DNA from: Planctomycetota bacterium
GTDB lineage: Bacteria; Planctomycetota; Phycisphaerae; UBA1845
Direction: 5' to 3'
Assembly: GCA_029558835.1 (NCBI GenBank)
Contig: JAKQDH010000012.1
Span: forward strand, 17,791 to 81,790
DNA length: 64,000 nt
In this document: piece by piece, positions 50,765-60,177 of the stretch
Layout of the letters: every line of letters begins with the position of its first letter
Position numbering within the stretch: the first letter of the stretch is position 1
Notes under the pieces: model-generated
Told to the model about the DNA's origin: nothing
The model's input: only the letters and a program-made list of their open reading frames with translations
The model's database searches: none
Position numbers and translations under genes: made by a program

Positions 50765-51082
50765 ATGCAGGCGGCAATGCTGGAACCCGCGGCGCCATCA
50801 GATGACTTGGCACATTCGGCGCCGCCCCCACCGGCGGATCCAACACCGTCCTCAGTGCCTCTCCAGCGGCGGCCCATTGTCCGCTTCGTCTGGGTGTCGG
50901 GTAAGAAGGCGGAGGCCGCGCTCGTGCGACGCGCCGAGGATGCCTCCGCGGAAGACGAACCCGCACGTGGCATTCTGGAAGACATCGAACGGATTCTCAG
51001 CCAGCGTGACAAACCCCTTCGACACGCCAGAGCAATCCACGCGCTCGCCGAGCAGTACTCCCTGCCCGGGCTCGTAGTCTGA
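50765..51082 (+). CDS. Small hypothetical protein
   Basis: A 105-residue protein with a Pro-rich N-terminal third (PSDDLAHSAPPPPADPTPSS) and a charged, helical C-terminal part (DEPARGILEDIERILSQRDK, PLRHARAIHALAEQYSLPG). ATG 50765 has no SD; an ATG at 50777 is the alternative. A TATAAT box lies just upstream. No family recognised; it may be a genuine small gene or an open frame kept by chance. Confidence 0.4.
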   Translation: MQAAMLEPAAPSDDLAHSAPPPPADPTPSSVPLQRRPIVRFVWVSGKKAEAALVRRAEDASAEDEPARGILEDIERILSQRDKPLRHARAIHALAEQYSLPGLVV

Positions 51083-51121
51083 CGCACACCCGGCTCACAG
51101 GTACCACCGATACCGTCGGCG

Positions 51122-51655
51122 TTGGAGGTTCCCTTTGAGGCCGTGGGCCTCAGCGGCCTGGATGATCGCCTGCCCGATTTGCTCGAAGGACAGAACCTGC
51201 TGGGGAGCCACTGCGAGCACTGGCACCGCCGGCGAGAGCGCAAGCGTCTCCTGTGGTTGCTCCTCCCTGCGGCAATGACATTCATGATGATCGGCGCGAA
51301 CGGCTGGCAAAATCCGGCCGGCTACCTCATCACTCTGGTGGGCTTCCCGGTCTTCATTGCCGCGTGCTTTGCTGTGTACTGCCTCTATTCGCGTCAGTGG
51401 TTTGTCGTCCCCGGTGGAGTTGTGGTGTGCCGGCGGTTCCTGTGGTTCGCCGCGCGCAGTGTACTACGGATCTGCACACCCGCGGATTCCACGCTGTTCA
51501 TCTGCCCGGAAACAACCGATTGGTCCGTGCACCTGTGTTCCCACGGCCGCGTGCACGCCCACACCCTGGGTGACCGGGAGTGCATGGCTCTGCTTGCCGC
51601 CTGGCAGAGTCCCCTGCGCCCGCCTCCGCTCGATCAGTTGGAGATGTTGCGCTGA
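51122..51655 (+). CDS. Hypothetical membrane protein
   Basis: About 177 residues from TTG 51122. A basic segment (HRRRERKRLL) is followed by two membrane helices (LLWLLLPAAMTFMMIGANGW and YLITLVGFPVFIAACFAVYC), then a beta-rich cytoplasmic part (QWFVVPGGVVVCRRFLWFAA, CPETTDWSVHLC) like the PH-like domains that follow twin helices in YdbT/YvlB-type proteins. This is inference from the layout only. The start is uncertain; the frame is open further upstream and no SD is well placed. It follows the small hypothetical by 39 bases on the same strand. Confidence 0.55.
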   Translation: MEVPFEAVGLSGLDDRLPDLLEGQNLLGSHCEHWHRRRERKRLLWLLLPAAMTFMMIGANGWQNPAGYLITLVGFPVFIAACFAVYCLYSRQWFVVPGGVVVCRRFLWFAARSVLRICTPADSTLFICPETTDWSVHLCSHGRVHAHTLGDRECMALLAAWQSPLRPPPLDQLEMLR

Positions 51656-51866
51656 CTGACGCGAGTGCCGTCCCTCTCTATCCGCCGGTGCATTTGCGCG
51701 CGGAGCGCGGGTCTCGACAGATTGGTCGCATGTATGTTTGGGGTGGAGGGCGCAGTGCCTGCGCGAGCAGGCATATGTCGCCTTCGGCGCGCACAAGCGG
51801 AATGCCCACCGGGCCTCGTGCGCCCGCCGGGCGCAGAACAAACCAGAAGAGAAATGCGGCCCGGCA

Positions 51867-51914
51867 CCAGGGACTGGAAGTCCCTGGCAACCACCGACCG
51901 CCCTCCGGGCGGGA
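51867..51914. repeat. Family D REP-like repeat
   Basis: CCAGGGACTGGAAGTCCCTG then GCAACCACCGACCGCCCTCC and GGGCGGG. Same two-hairpin structure as the copies next to the RAYT remnant 6 kb away. Confidence 0.75.
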
Positions 51915-52100
51915 GGACGACGTTGCGTGTTCGCCCGCTGCACCTCAGTTCGCTCGGCGTAGGTGGGCTCCTCGCTCGAAGTGGTGCGCATTCCCCGCCC
52001 GTACGGTGCTCCCTCTTCGCCCCCAGCGATCGCTCTTCGCCCCCAGCGCTTGCTCTTCGCCGGCAGCGCGCTTGCGCTTTGCTTGGAGGGCATCCGCTCC

Positions 52101-52147
52101 TCGCCCGGAGGGCGCGCGATCGTTGCCAGGGACTTCCAGTCCCTGGG
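52101..52147. repeat. Family D REP-like repeat, opposite orientation
   Basis: TCGCCCGGAGGGCG then GTTGCCAGGGACTTCCAGTC and CCTGGG: the reverse complement of the copy at 51867. The two copies are about 190 bases apart, a BIME-like pair. Confidence 0.75.
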
Positions 52148-52352
52148 TCCGCCCGCCCCCCTCACCCCTCTGTCGCCCGGTGGGCGAGCGAGCGCTTGCA
52201 CAACCGCGGCGCCTTATCCGCCGTTTGCTCTCCGCGCGCAGCTCACCAGCAGTGACACTCTCCACGTGCGACGACACCCTCAACCCCCGGCGCCCCCCTC
52301 CCGCCGCCGTCGGGGAGTGACAACGCCGAAGACCTGTGCGCTTTGCGGGCAC

Positions 52353-52676
52353 CTATGGCGATTCCGGATTCCGATTAAACGCCAACAGCGCCTCGGCGCA
52401 CTCGTCGCACAGGGGCGCCTGTGCCTGCGGTTCCAGTTCCCGGTATGCGCGCTCGATCCCGTCGCGATCCAGCGTGCCGAGGTTCTCGCCGGCCGTGTAC
52501 AGCAACTCGGATACCGTGTACGACGATAGTCCGCAGGCGCGGCACACTCTTGCGACGCGGTCACGTGCCTTCCTGCCGGCCGTCGGCCTCACCATATCCA
52601 CGTAGAACATGAAAGCGGCGAAGATGAAGATGGGACACACGATCAGAATGCCCACCGTTTGCTTCTTCATCGCCAT
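52353..52676 (-). CDS. Membrane-anchored protein with two CxxC pairs
   Basis: About 107 residues from ATG 52676 (ATG 52670 also possible). It starts with a transmembrane segment (VGILIVCPIFIFAAFMFYVD), then a basic stretch. Two CxxC pairs follow, VCRACGL and LCDECAE, about 45 residues apart, which suggests a zinc-ribbon-like or disulfide-bearing domain. The gene is downstream of fabI on the same strand, 64 bases away, and could be the last gene of the lipid cluster. Function unknown. Confidence 0.6.
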   Translation of the reverse strand: MAMKKQTVGILIVCPIFIFAAFMFYVDMVRPTAGRKARDRVARVCRACGLSSYTVSELLYTAGENLGTLDRDGIERAYRELEPQAQAPLCDECAEALLAFNRNPESP

Positions 52677-52740
52677 CGCCCCCGAACCGCCGCTGCCCGC
52701 GCGCCGGTCGTGTCCCAGCGCCACGCCCTGCGTTCGGCCA

Positions 52741-53556
52741 CTATGCGCCCTCTGCAGGATGCTCCACCACCGCCTTCACAATCCCCTCGTCAAAGTAATT
52801 GCACCCCATTCCTGCGTCGACGACGATTCCCTGGGCGTTGATGCCGCTGGCCCGTTCGCTGAGCAGGAAGGCGGCCACGTGGGCGACCTCCTCCGTGTCG
52901 AGGTTGCGCTTGCGCAGCGTCGCCCGTTCGGCGAACAAGTAGTTGTCCACGTACCCAGGGATGCCGGCCGAGGCGCTCGTCTTCAGCAGCCCGGCACAGA
53001 CCGCGTTGAACCGCACCTGCGAGAACTTGCTGAACGACTTGGCCAGGTGCACCACGGTGGAATCCAGCGCCGCCTTCACCGGCGCCATGTAGCCGTAGCT
53101 CTCCACCGCCATGCGCGTTGTCGAGATCGAGATGGTCACCACGGCCGCCCGCTCGTGCAGCAGCTCCTTAAACGCCCTGGCAATCTCAATCAGCGAGCAA
53201 CACGAGATGCGCATACTCTGTAGAAACTGCTCCGGCGTGACCTCGTGAAAGACGCCCGTGTAGTTCTCATAGTCGGCATAGGCGACGGAATGTACCAGCC
53301 CGTCAATCCGCGCATGCTGCTTCCTTACAACCGCGGCCAGCGCCGCGATCTGTCGCGCATCCTGCACGTCGCACACGTGCACCTCGCGGTCGGGCAGCAG
53401 CGCGCCGACGGACTCCCGCAGGGCGGGCGTCTGCACACTGTAAATGACCTTCGCACTTTCGGCCTCCAGCACCCGCGCGACGTGGTAGGCGACGCTGCGC
53501 TTGTTGGCGACGCCGAAAACAACGACGACCTTGTTTGCGAGGTTCAGGAAGCTCAC
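52741..53556 (-). CDS. fabI: FabI-type enoyl-ACP reductase (variant)
   Basis: A 271-residue short-chain dehydrogenase of the FabI type, reducing trans-2-enoyl-ACP with NAD(P)H. The start VVVVFGVANKRSVAYHVARV matches the FabI G-(V/I)-A-N/S-K cofactor loop. The catalytic pair Y154-x6-K161 is present in SYGYMAPVKAAL, and DISS-type RISCCSLIEIARAFKELL also agrees. The second tyrosine of FabI (Tyr146 in E. coli, ten residues before the first) has no counterpart in TISISTTRMAVESYG. The missing residue may mean a different substrate, so the assignment is to the family, not necessarily the ordinary fatty-acid step. ATGA overlap with fabZ shows translational coupling. Confidence 0.88.
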   Translation of the reverse strand: MSFLNLANKVVVVFGVANKRSVAYHVARVLEAESAKVIYSVQTPALRESVGALLPDREVHVCDVQDARQIAALAAVVRKQHARIDGLVHSVAYADYENYTGVFHEVTPEQFLQSMRISCCSLIEIARAFKELLHERAAVVTISISTTRMAVESYGYMAPVKAALDSTVVHLAKSFSKFSQVRFNAVCAGLLKTSASAGIPGYVDNYLFAERATLRKRNLDTEEVAHVAAFLLSERASGINAQGIVVDAGMGCNYFDEGIVKAVVEHPAEGA

Positions 53557-54010
53557 GTCGCGGGCCCCTTGCCCACCGTCATCATGCAGGCGAAGCTGAC
53601 ACGCACCGCCAGCTTGCCCTCGACGCTGACGCGCCCGGTGAGAAAGTATGCCTCGTCAAGCTGCTCGTCGAACTGCACCTCGATGCTGAGCGTCTGGCCC
53701 GGCAGCACCACCTGCTTGAAGCGCGCCTCCGTGATGCGCGTCAGCACGGGCACCCGCCGGTCCGCCGGTGAAATCCCGACGCGGTGCGCCAGCAGCAGCG
53801 CCCCCGTCTGGAAGGCCGCCTCGCACAGCAGCACCCCGGGCATGATCGGCTGACCGGGGTAGTGACCGCGGAAGAACTCCGCGTCCGGGTCAATCCGCTT
53901 CGTCGTCACCGCCCGGTCCGTCGTCAGCTCCACCACGCGGTCAATGAACAGAAACGGTGGCCGATGCGGAATCAGGGTGTAGATCGTGTCGTCCGTCATG
54001 GTGCCCGTCA

Positions 54011-54011
<1 letters not shown>
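53553..54011 (-). CDS. fabZ: 3-hydroxyacyl-ACP dehydratase
   Basis: A 152-residue hotdog-fold dehydratase. Catalytic residues are H50 in FFRGHYPGQPIMPGV and E64 in LLCEAAFQTG. The start YTLIPHRPPFLFIDRVVEL is characteristic of FabZ. It removes water from 3-hydroxyacyl-ACP in chain elongation. Its start overlaps the stop of the upstream desaturase (TGATG) and its stop overlaps the fabI start (ATGA), so the three genes are tightly coupled. Given that arrangement it probably serves the cluster's special acyl chain, although a general housekeeping role cannot be ruled out. Confidence 0.93.
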
Positions 54012-55438
<1,427 letters not shown>

Positions 55439-55521
55439 AAGCGTTCCTCAGTGTTGCCAGCACGATGACCAACCAGCTCGACGCGGGCCGCGTCCATGCA
55501 CGCCCGACCGTGCGGCGTGTG

Positions 55522-55558
55522 AACCCCTCTCCCCCCGGGAGAGGGGCAGGGGTGAGGG
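55522..55558. repeat. Family B hairpin repeat
   Basis: AACCCCTCTCCCCCCGGGAG then AGGGGCAGGGGTGAGGG; CCCCTCTCCC/GGGAGAGGGG arms. It lies between the two CrtI-like genes, within the cluster. Confidence 0.7.
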
Positions 55559-55629
55559 CGGCGGCGGGGATCACACCCCCTGGCGCATCAGGATACTCCC
55601 CGGCGCCACGGAAGACTCCAGTTCCTCTC

Positions 55630-55730
55630 CCCCTCAGGGAACAGGAAACGGGGACGCAGCTCGTTTTCGTTTCGCTGGTTCCCGCTGAGGGGGGACGGCG
55701 TAGTCGGCGAGAGAAACTAGCTGCGTCCCC
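55630..55730. repeat. Interleaved inverted repeats between the CrtI-like genes
   Basis: GGGGACGCAGCT (55650-55661) and AGCTGCGTCCCC (55719-55730) are perfect arms. CCCCTCAGGGAAC (55630-55642) and GTTCCCGCTGAGGGG (55678-55692) form a second, overlapping pair. The two cannot both form at once, so the region has alternative folds. It begins six bases past the stop of the upstream desaturase gene (the right arm ends at 55730, the stop is at 55736). Confidence 0.65.
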
Positions 55731-55735
55731 GCTTC

Positions 55736-57124
55736 TCACGATCTGGCCAGCACGTGCAGGTTCGCCATCCAGATCCCGCTCAATAGTGCTCCCACGATGC
55801 CCACCAGACCCTGGTCCGTGCCGCAGATGAACAGGTTGTCCAGCCGCGTTCGCCCGTCCCGCAGCTTCTGCGGTGCGCCGTACAGCGCTCCATTGAGGCG
55901 CCCGGTGAAGCGGTGGATCGTCCGCGGCGTGAACAGATCGCTATCCAGCACGTGCTCCCGAAAGCCCGGCGCGAAACTCTCCACACGAGTGCTGAGCCGC
56001 TCACACCACTCGCGCTTCGCCCGCGCGTACTCCTCGTCGCCCAGACCCGCCCAATCCTCGTAACGCGCCAGGGCCGTGCTGCGGATCACGCCTTCGGGCA
56101 GGTCTTCGTGCCGCTCGAAGTTGTTGGGGCAGCAGATCACGCCGCTACCCGTCTCCACCGGCCCGGACGGGCAGGCGTACGGAAACTGCTCCGCATCATT
56201 GAAAAAGACGACGGCGGCGTCAAGCCCGAAGTCGGCGGGCGGACGGTCCAGAATGGAAATCGCTTCGATGACCGAGAGGCGCCCCAGGTCCGCGGCGGCC
56301 GGCGGCTCCTTCACGTCCGAGCAGAGCCGCATCGTCTCGTAGTACCCCGCGCACGAGAACACCAGGTCACAGGGCAACTCCTCGCCCGATTCCAGCCGCA
56401 CGCCGCGCACGCGCCCGCCGTGGACATCCAGCCGGGCGACGCCGTCTCCCAGCCGCAGTTGCCCGCCCGCGGCCTTGTACCGTTTCACCAGCGCGCCGAT
56501 GAACCGCTGCACGCCGTCCCGCGGCCGGGCGAGCCCTTCGCAGAAGATGCTCTTGTACGTCGTGGCGAAGTGCACGAACTCCATGTCGTGCTCGCGCGCG
56601 CAGCCGTAGTACATGACCGGGCAGAGAATCATCTCCGCCAGCAGCGGCTCGCTGAGGTACTCGCGCAGCACCTGCCGCGCCGAGCCGGGCTCCACGTCGA
56701 GCCGCTTGTCGTCAAACGCCTCGACGTGCTGCGTCAGCCGGCGCAGGCGGTCCACCTGCCCCGGGAAGCGGTCGCGCACGTCACTGAAGAGCAACTCGAT
56801 GTCATTGCTGAACCGCAGCGTGCAGCCGGGAAAGCGGATTTCCGACCAGCGCTGCGGGCAAAGGTCCAGCTCTTCGCGTGCCAACCGCAACTGGCTCAGC
56901 AGCTTGGGCAGCGGCGCTTGCTTGCGCCCGACCGGGACGTAGTTCGTCACGGCGTGCAGGCCGACGTCCATCCGCCGCCCGTTTCGCCAATAGTACGAGT
57001 TAAGCCCCCCGGGAATGCGGTGCTTCTCGACGATCAGAACGTGCTTGCCGAAGTGCGCCAACCGGATGCCCGCTGCCAGTCCGGACATCCCCGCGCCGAT
57101 GATGACGACCTGTTCATCCACCAT
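55736..57124 (-). CDS. CrtI-like FAD-dependent desaturase/oxidoreductase 2
   Basis: A 462-residue paralogue of the gene at 54011. Dinucleotide fold: QVVIIGAGMSGLAAGIRLA, then VLIVEKHRIPGGLNSYYWRN; C-terminal FAD segment LFICGTDQGLVGIVGALLSG. ATG 57124 gives the right distance from the N-terminus to the Rossmann loop; the frame is open further upstream only through a family E repeat. The two enzymes are clearly different (only general CrtI similarity), so they probably do separate steps. It lies in the middle of the cluster, after the ACP gene. Confidence 0.85.
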   Translation of the reverse strand: MVDEQVVIIGAGMSGLAAGIRLAHFGKHVLIVEKHRIPGGLNSYYWRNGRRMDVGLHAVTNYVPVGRKQAPLPKLLSQLRLAREELDLCPQRWSEIRFPGCTLRFSNDIELLFSDVRDRFPGQVDRLRRLTQHVEAFDDKRLDVEPGSARQVLREYLSEPLLAEMILCPVMYYGCAREHDMEFVHFATTYKSIFCEGLARPRDGVQRFIGALVKRYKAAGGQLRLGDGVARLDVHGGRVRGVRLESGEELPCDLVFSCAGYYETMRLCSDVKEPPAAADLGRLSVIEAISILDRPPADFGLDAAVVFFNDAEQFPYACPSGPVETGSGVICCPNNFERHEDLPEGVIRSTALARYEDWAGLGDEEYARAKREWCERLSTRVESFAPGFREHVLDSDLFTPRTIHRFTGRLNGALYGAPQKLRDGRTRLDNLFICGTDQGLVGIVGALLSGIWMANLHVLARS

Positions 57125-57151
57125 CCGCTTCTTCGGTCGTGCTTCCCCCCC

Positions 57152-57261
57152 GGCTTGGGTGCCGTGCTTTCGCGCGACAGCAGTCGCAGGGAAGCATGCC
57201 GTGGCACCGGGACCCCATGCCCACCCCCGCCTGCGGGCGGGTGAGGGCATGCCACCCAACC
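57152..57261. repeat. Family E structured repeat, copy 3 (inverse orientation)
   Basis: On the minus strand it has the same core as copies 1 and 2: GGGTGGCATGCC near its start, a CACCCGCC...GGCGGGGGTG hairpin, a GCGACTGCTGTCGC hairpin, and GCACGGCACCC at its end. The outer TTTAGCG stem is missing. Instead GGCTTGGGTG (57152-57161) pairs with CCACCCAACC (57252-57261) with one bulge. It lies between the ACP and CrtI-like 2 genes. Confidence 0.7.
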
Positions 57262-57303
57262 GTTTCGCCGCGAGCGCCGACTGCCCGGGCGTCTCGCCCT
57301 CCC

Positions 57304-57558
57304 TCAGGCGTGCCCCTGCAACTGCGGCCCCAGGTACGCCACGCAGCTCGCCAGTGAGGCCAGCTTGGGATAGTCCTCCTTCGGCACCTCGATGCGGTAA
57401 CGCTTGCGCAGCTCCATCACGATGTCCAGGAAGTCCATCGAGTCCAGCTCCAACTGCTCCCGCAGAGGCACTTCATCCCGCACGTTGGAAAGGTCCGCGT
57501 CCGGCGCCACCAACGAGATGATATCGAGGACGATCTGTCTGATCCGCTGTTCTCCCAT
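57304..57558 (-). CDS. Acyl carrier protein
   Basis: An 84-residue ACP. The phosphopantetheine attachment Ser is S40 in ELDSMDFLDIVMEL; the usual DSL is DSM here, which is common in specialised ACPs. The acidic four-helix pattern is present. Start ATG 57558 gives the correct length; the frame is open further upstream into the synthase gene's end. It sits directly after the beta-ketoacyl synthase gene (60 bases) and before CrtI-like 2, so it is probably the private carrier of this cluster, not the general AcpP. Confidence 0.9.
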   Translation of the reverse strand: MGEQRIRQIVLDIISLVAPDADLSNVRDEVPLREQLELDSMDFLDIVMELRKRYRIEVPKEDYPKLASLASCVAYLGPQLQGHA

Positions 57559-57617
57559 GGCCAGTTCTCGAACCTTCCGTTGCCCACGCACTCGCCTACC
57601 GCGAGTGCCCGCTCCCA

Positions 57618-58856
57618 TCAGCCCCTGTAACGCCTGGTAATCACCGCCGAGTTCGTTCCCAGCATCCCAAAGGAGTTGTTCAGAATGTAATCCACTTCCG
57701 CCAGACGCTGCGGCCGGTCGATCACCAGGTTGCGCATCGCGCACTTCGGATCCAGCTCGGTGAGGTTGATCGTCGGGTGCACCAGCCCGTCCTCATAGGC
57801 CCCCAGGTTGCCGGCCAGCTCCAACGCCCCGGCCGCCCCCATCGCGTGCCCGATGAAACTCTTGGTGTTATTGACGTACACCGTCTCGCAGTCGCCGAAC
57901 ACCTCGTTGATCGCAATGACCTCCTGCTCATCCCCCACCGGGGTGGCCGTCGCGTGCGTGTTGATGATGTCGATGTCCTTCGGTTCCATCCCCGCCCGCT
58001 CCAGGGCCAGCCGCATGCAGGCCGCCACCGTGCCGGGCTCGGGCACCACCGGGTCGGCCGCGTCGGAGTTCATCGCGTACCCGGCCACCTCGGCCACAAT
58101 GGAAGCGCCGCGGCGTAGCGCGTCCTCCAGCCGCTCCAGCACAAACACGCACCCGCCTTCCGACACCACGATCCCGTTACGTTTCAGATCAAACGGCCGG
58201 GACGCCTTCGTGGGGTCCTCGTGCTCCGCCAAGGCTCCCTCGCTGGCGAAGCTCGCAAAAATCCCGAACGACCCTGTCGCCTCCGACACGCCTCCGCCCA
58301 AAGCTACGTCCACCTCACCCAGCCGCAGCATCTGCACGCCCTGGATGAGCCCCGCGTTCCCGGCTGCACACGCCGCCCCGATCGTGTAATGGGGCCCGTG
58401 CAGCTTCAGGTTCAGCGTCACTTCCCCCGCCGGGTTATTCGCCACCGTCCGCGGGTTGTGGTGGTGGGACCAGCAACGAGTGTCATAATCGTGCTGCCGA
58501 ATCACGTCAATTTCGTTCTCCGTCTCCACCGTCCCGTGTTCCGTGATCCCCAGGAACACCCCCACCCGGTCCGCATGAAGCCGTTCCCGCGGCAGCCCCG
58601 CCCGCTGCAAGGCCTCGTGGCAGCAGTAGATGGCGGTCGCCCCCGCCCGGGTGCCTCGCCGGCGCTCCTTCGCCCCCTGATACTTGCGTTCGTCGAACCG
58701 GCAGACGCCCGCCAGCACGGGGCCCATGAACCTAACCTCGATCCTGGTGATCCCGGAAACCCCCGTCAGCAACGCGCGCCGGAACTCCTCCGGCGTGTTC
58801 CCGTTCGGGGCCGCCAAACCCACCCCCGTAATCACCACCCGGTCCGTATACGCCAT
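57618..58856 (-). CDS. fabF: Beta-ketoacyl-ACP synthase (FabF type)
   Basis: A 412-residue condensing enzyme that extends acyl-ACP by two carbons from malonyl-ACP. The Cys-His-His triad and conserved Lys are all visible: C163 in IGAACAAGNAGL, H301 in NTHATATPVGD, K332 in NNTKSFIGHAMGA and H337 in the same segment. The start VVITGVGLAAPNGN is standard. The IDVIRQHDYDTRCWSHHHNP region (about 117-134) is longer and odder than in housekeeping FabF, as in specialised synthases. It is followed by its ACP and preceded by OleD, all on the minus strand. Confidence 0.92.
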   Translation of the reverse strand: MAYTDRVVITGVGLAAPNGNTPEEFRRALLTGVSGITRIEVRFMGPVLAGVCRFDERKYQGAKERRRGTRAGATAIYCCHEALQRAGLPRERLHADRVGVFLGITEHGTVETENEIDVIRQHDYDTRCWSHHHNPRTVANNPAGEVTLNLKLHGPHYTIGAACAAGNAGLIQGVQMLRLGEVDVALGGGVSEATGSFGIFASFASEGALAEHEDPTKASRPFDLKRNGIVVSEGGCVFVLERLEDALRRGASIVAEVAGYAMNSDAADPVVPEPGTVAACMRLALERAGMEPKDIDIINTHATATPVGDEQEVIAINEVFGDCETVYVNNTKSFIGHAMGAAGALELAGNLGAYEDGLVHPTINLTELDPKCAMRNLVIDRPQRLAEVDYILNNSFGMLGTNSAVITRRYRG

Positions 58857-59001
58857 GCCTGCTTGCCAGAACCCGGCTCGAACCCCTGCCGCCTACGTCG
58901 GCCCCCGCTGGGCCGGCAGCCCGAGCAGCGTATGGTAACAGATTCAACCGCGAAGGGAACGCCGCCGCTCCGTTGAGTTGGCGACGCACCCCCCCAGAGC
59001 C

Positions 59002-60054
59002 TTAGTGGCTTGCGCGGGCAGGGCACCCCGTCGGCAACGGGGGACGGCCGGCCGGCTCAGGCACCCCCTCGCCCCGGAGCCATGCTGCCAGCCGCGCGAA
59101 ACCCTCCTGGGTCGACACCTGCGGCGTATATCCGAAATCCCGGCGCGCCGCATTGATGTTAAAATAGTAAGTATGGGAAAGCTGGGTGGCCAGGAAGCGA
59201 GTCATCCACGGCCTCTCTCGGCGCCGAGTGACCCAGTGAAGCATCTCGAGCCAGACTCCCACGCGCCGCGCGGTTCGATAGGAGACAACCCGCCCCACAG
59301 GTGGGACGCTGGCCGCCGCCAGAATCTGCCCGAGCCACTCCCACAGCACGACCGGTTCACCCTGACTGACGAAGTATGCCCGCCCCGCGCATGGGGCTCC
59401 TGGCGCCAGCGCGTCAGCCGCGAGGACGTGCGCCCCGGCCGCGTTGTCCACATACGTAATGTCCACGCGGTTCCGACCGTCTCCGACCTGCACCAGTCGG
59501 CCTGACCGGGCCAGTGCCAGCAGAGCTGGAATCAGGTGGGGGTCACCCGGTCCCCAGACCAGGTGTGGCCGCAACGCCATCGTCGCCAACGCCGGACCGT
59601 TTGCGGCAAGCACCAGACGCTCCGCGGCCGCCTTCGTCTCAGGGTAGGCCGCAAGGTACCGCCGCGGATACGGCTGGGATTCGTCCACCCCCTCGAAGCT
59701 CGCCTCGCCGAAAACGACGCTGGGCGAACTCGTGAAGACCAGCTTCCGCACGCCGGCCGCCCGGCAGGCGGCGATGACGTTCCGCGTGCCCTCGACGTTG
59801 ATGGCCCAGTAAAGCTGCCGCGGGCCCCAGATGTCGGCCAGCGCCGCCGTGTGGAACACGGTGTCCATGTTCCGGCAGGCGTCCAGCACGTCCGCCGCGG
59901 CGCGAATGTCCGCCTGGATCGTTCGGATGCCTTCCCGGGCGAGGGCCGGGTAGTCCCGCCGGCCCAACACGGTTACGTCATCGCCCCGGGCGCGCAGCAT
60001 CCGCGCGATCCGACTACCGATGAAACCACCACCTCCCGTCACCAGTGCTTTCAT
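59002..60054 (-). CDS. oleD: OleD-like NAD(P)-dependent dehydrogenase
   Basis: A 350-residue member of the 3-beta-HSD/epimerase branch of extended SDRs. Rossmann loop: VTGGGGFIGSRIARML; catalytic YPETK (Y-x3-K). In olefin biosynthesis OleD reduces the 2-alkyl-3-ketoacid made by OleA to the 3-hydroxyacid. The identification rests on this fold plus its position next to OleC. The middle part (ALRPHLVWGPGDPHLIPALL, RVDITYVDNAAGAHVLA) is typical of the subgroup. It starts about 120 bases after oleC. OleA and OleB were not found in the window. Confidence 0.75.
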   Translation of the reverse strand: MKALVTGGGGFIGSRIARMLRARGDDVTVLGRRDYPALAREGIRTIQADIRAAADVLDACRNMDTVFHTAALADIWGPRQLYWAINVEGTRNVIAACRAAGVRKLVFTSSPSVVFGEASFEGVDESQPYPRRYLAAYPETKAAAERLVLAANGPALATMALRPHLVWGPGDPHLIPALLALARSGRLVQVGDGRNRVDITYVDNAAGAHVLAADALAPGAPCAGRAYFVSQGEPVVLWEWLGQILAAASVPPVGRVVSYRTARRVGVWLEMLHWVTRRRERPWMTRFLATQLSHTYYFNINAARRDFGYTPQVSTQEGFARLAAWLRGEGVPEPAGRPPLPTGCPARASH

Positions 60055-60177
60055 GCGCGCTCGTCAGCTCGGGCACCCTGGTCGCTCGGCAGCCCGTCGA
60101 AGATCGGTCAGGCGGCAGTCGATGCCCGCCGGTGCGATGCGCGAGCTGCCGCGTACGCCGGCCGCCGGGGGCTGACG

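Larger units (their letters stand above)
51656..52352. other. Repeat-rich intergenic region
   Basis: About 700 bases between convergent genes. No gene seen. It holds two inverted copies of the family D REP-like repeat (51867 and 52101), and between them a short imperfect tandem: CTCTTCGCCCCCAGCG occurs at about 52011-52027 and again at 52031-52047, with a third partial copy (GCTCTTCGCCGGCAGCG) at 52050-52066. Confidence 0.6.

Noticed and set aside
51656..52352. Possible small genes in this region
   Set aside because: All frames are Arg/Ser/Pro-rich, cross the REP-like hairpins and lack SD sequences.
55913..57244. A 443-codon open frame on the plus strand
   Set aside because: Antisense to CrtI-like 2; composition and lack of motif show it is a mirror frame.
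57125..57259. N-terminal extension of CrtI-like 2
   Set aside because: It would be translated from a family E repeat and pushes the Rossmann loop too far from the N-terminus.
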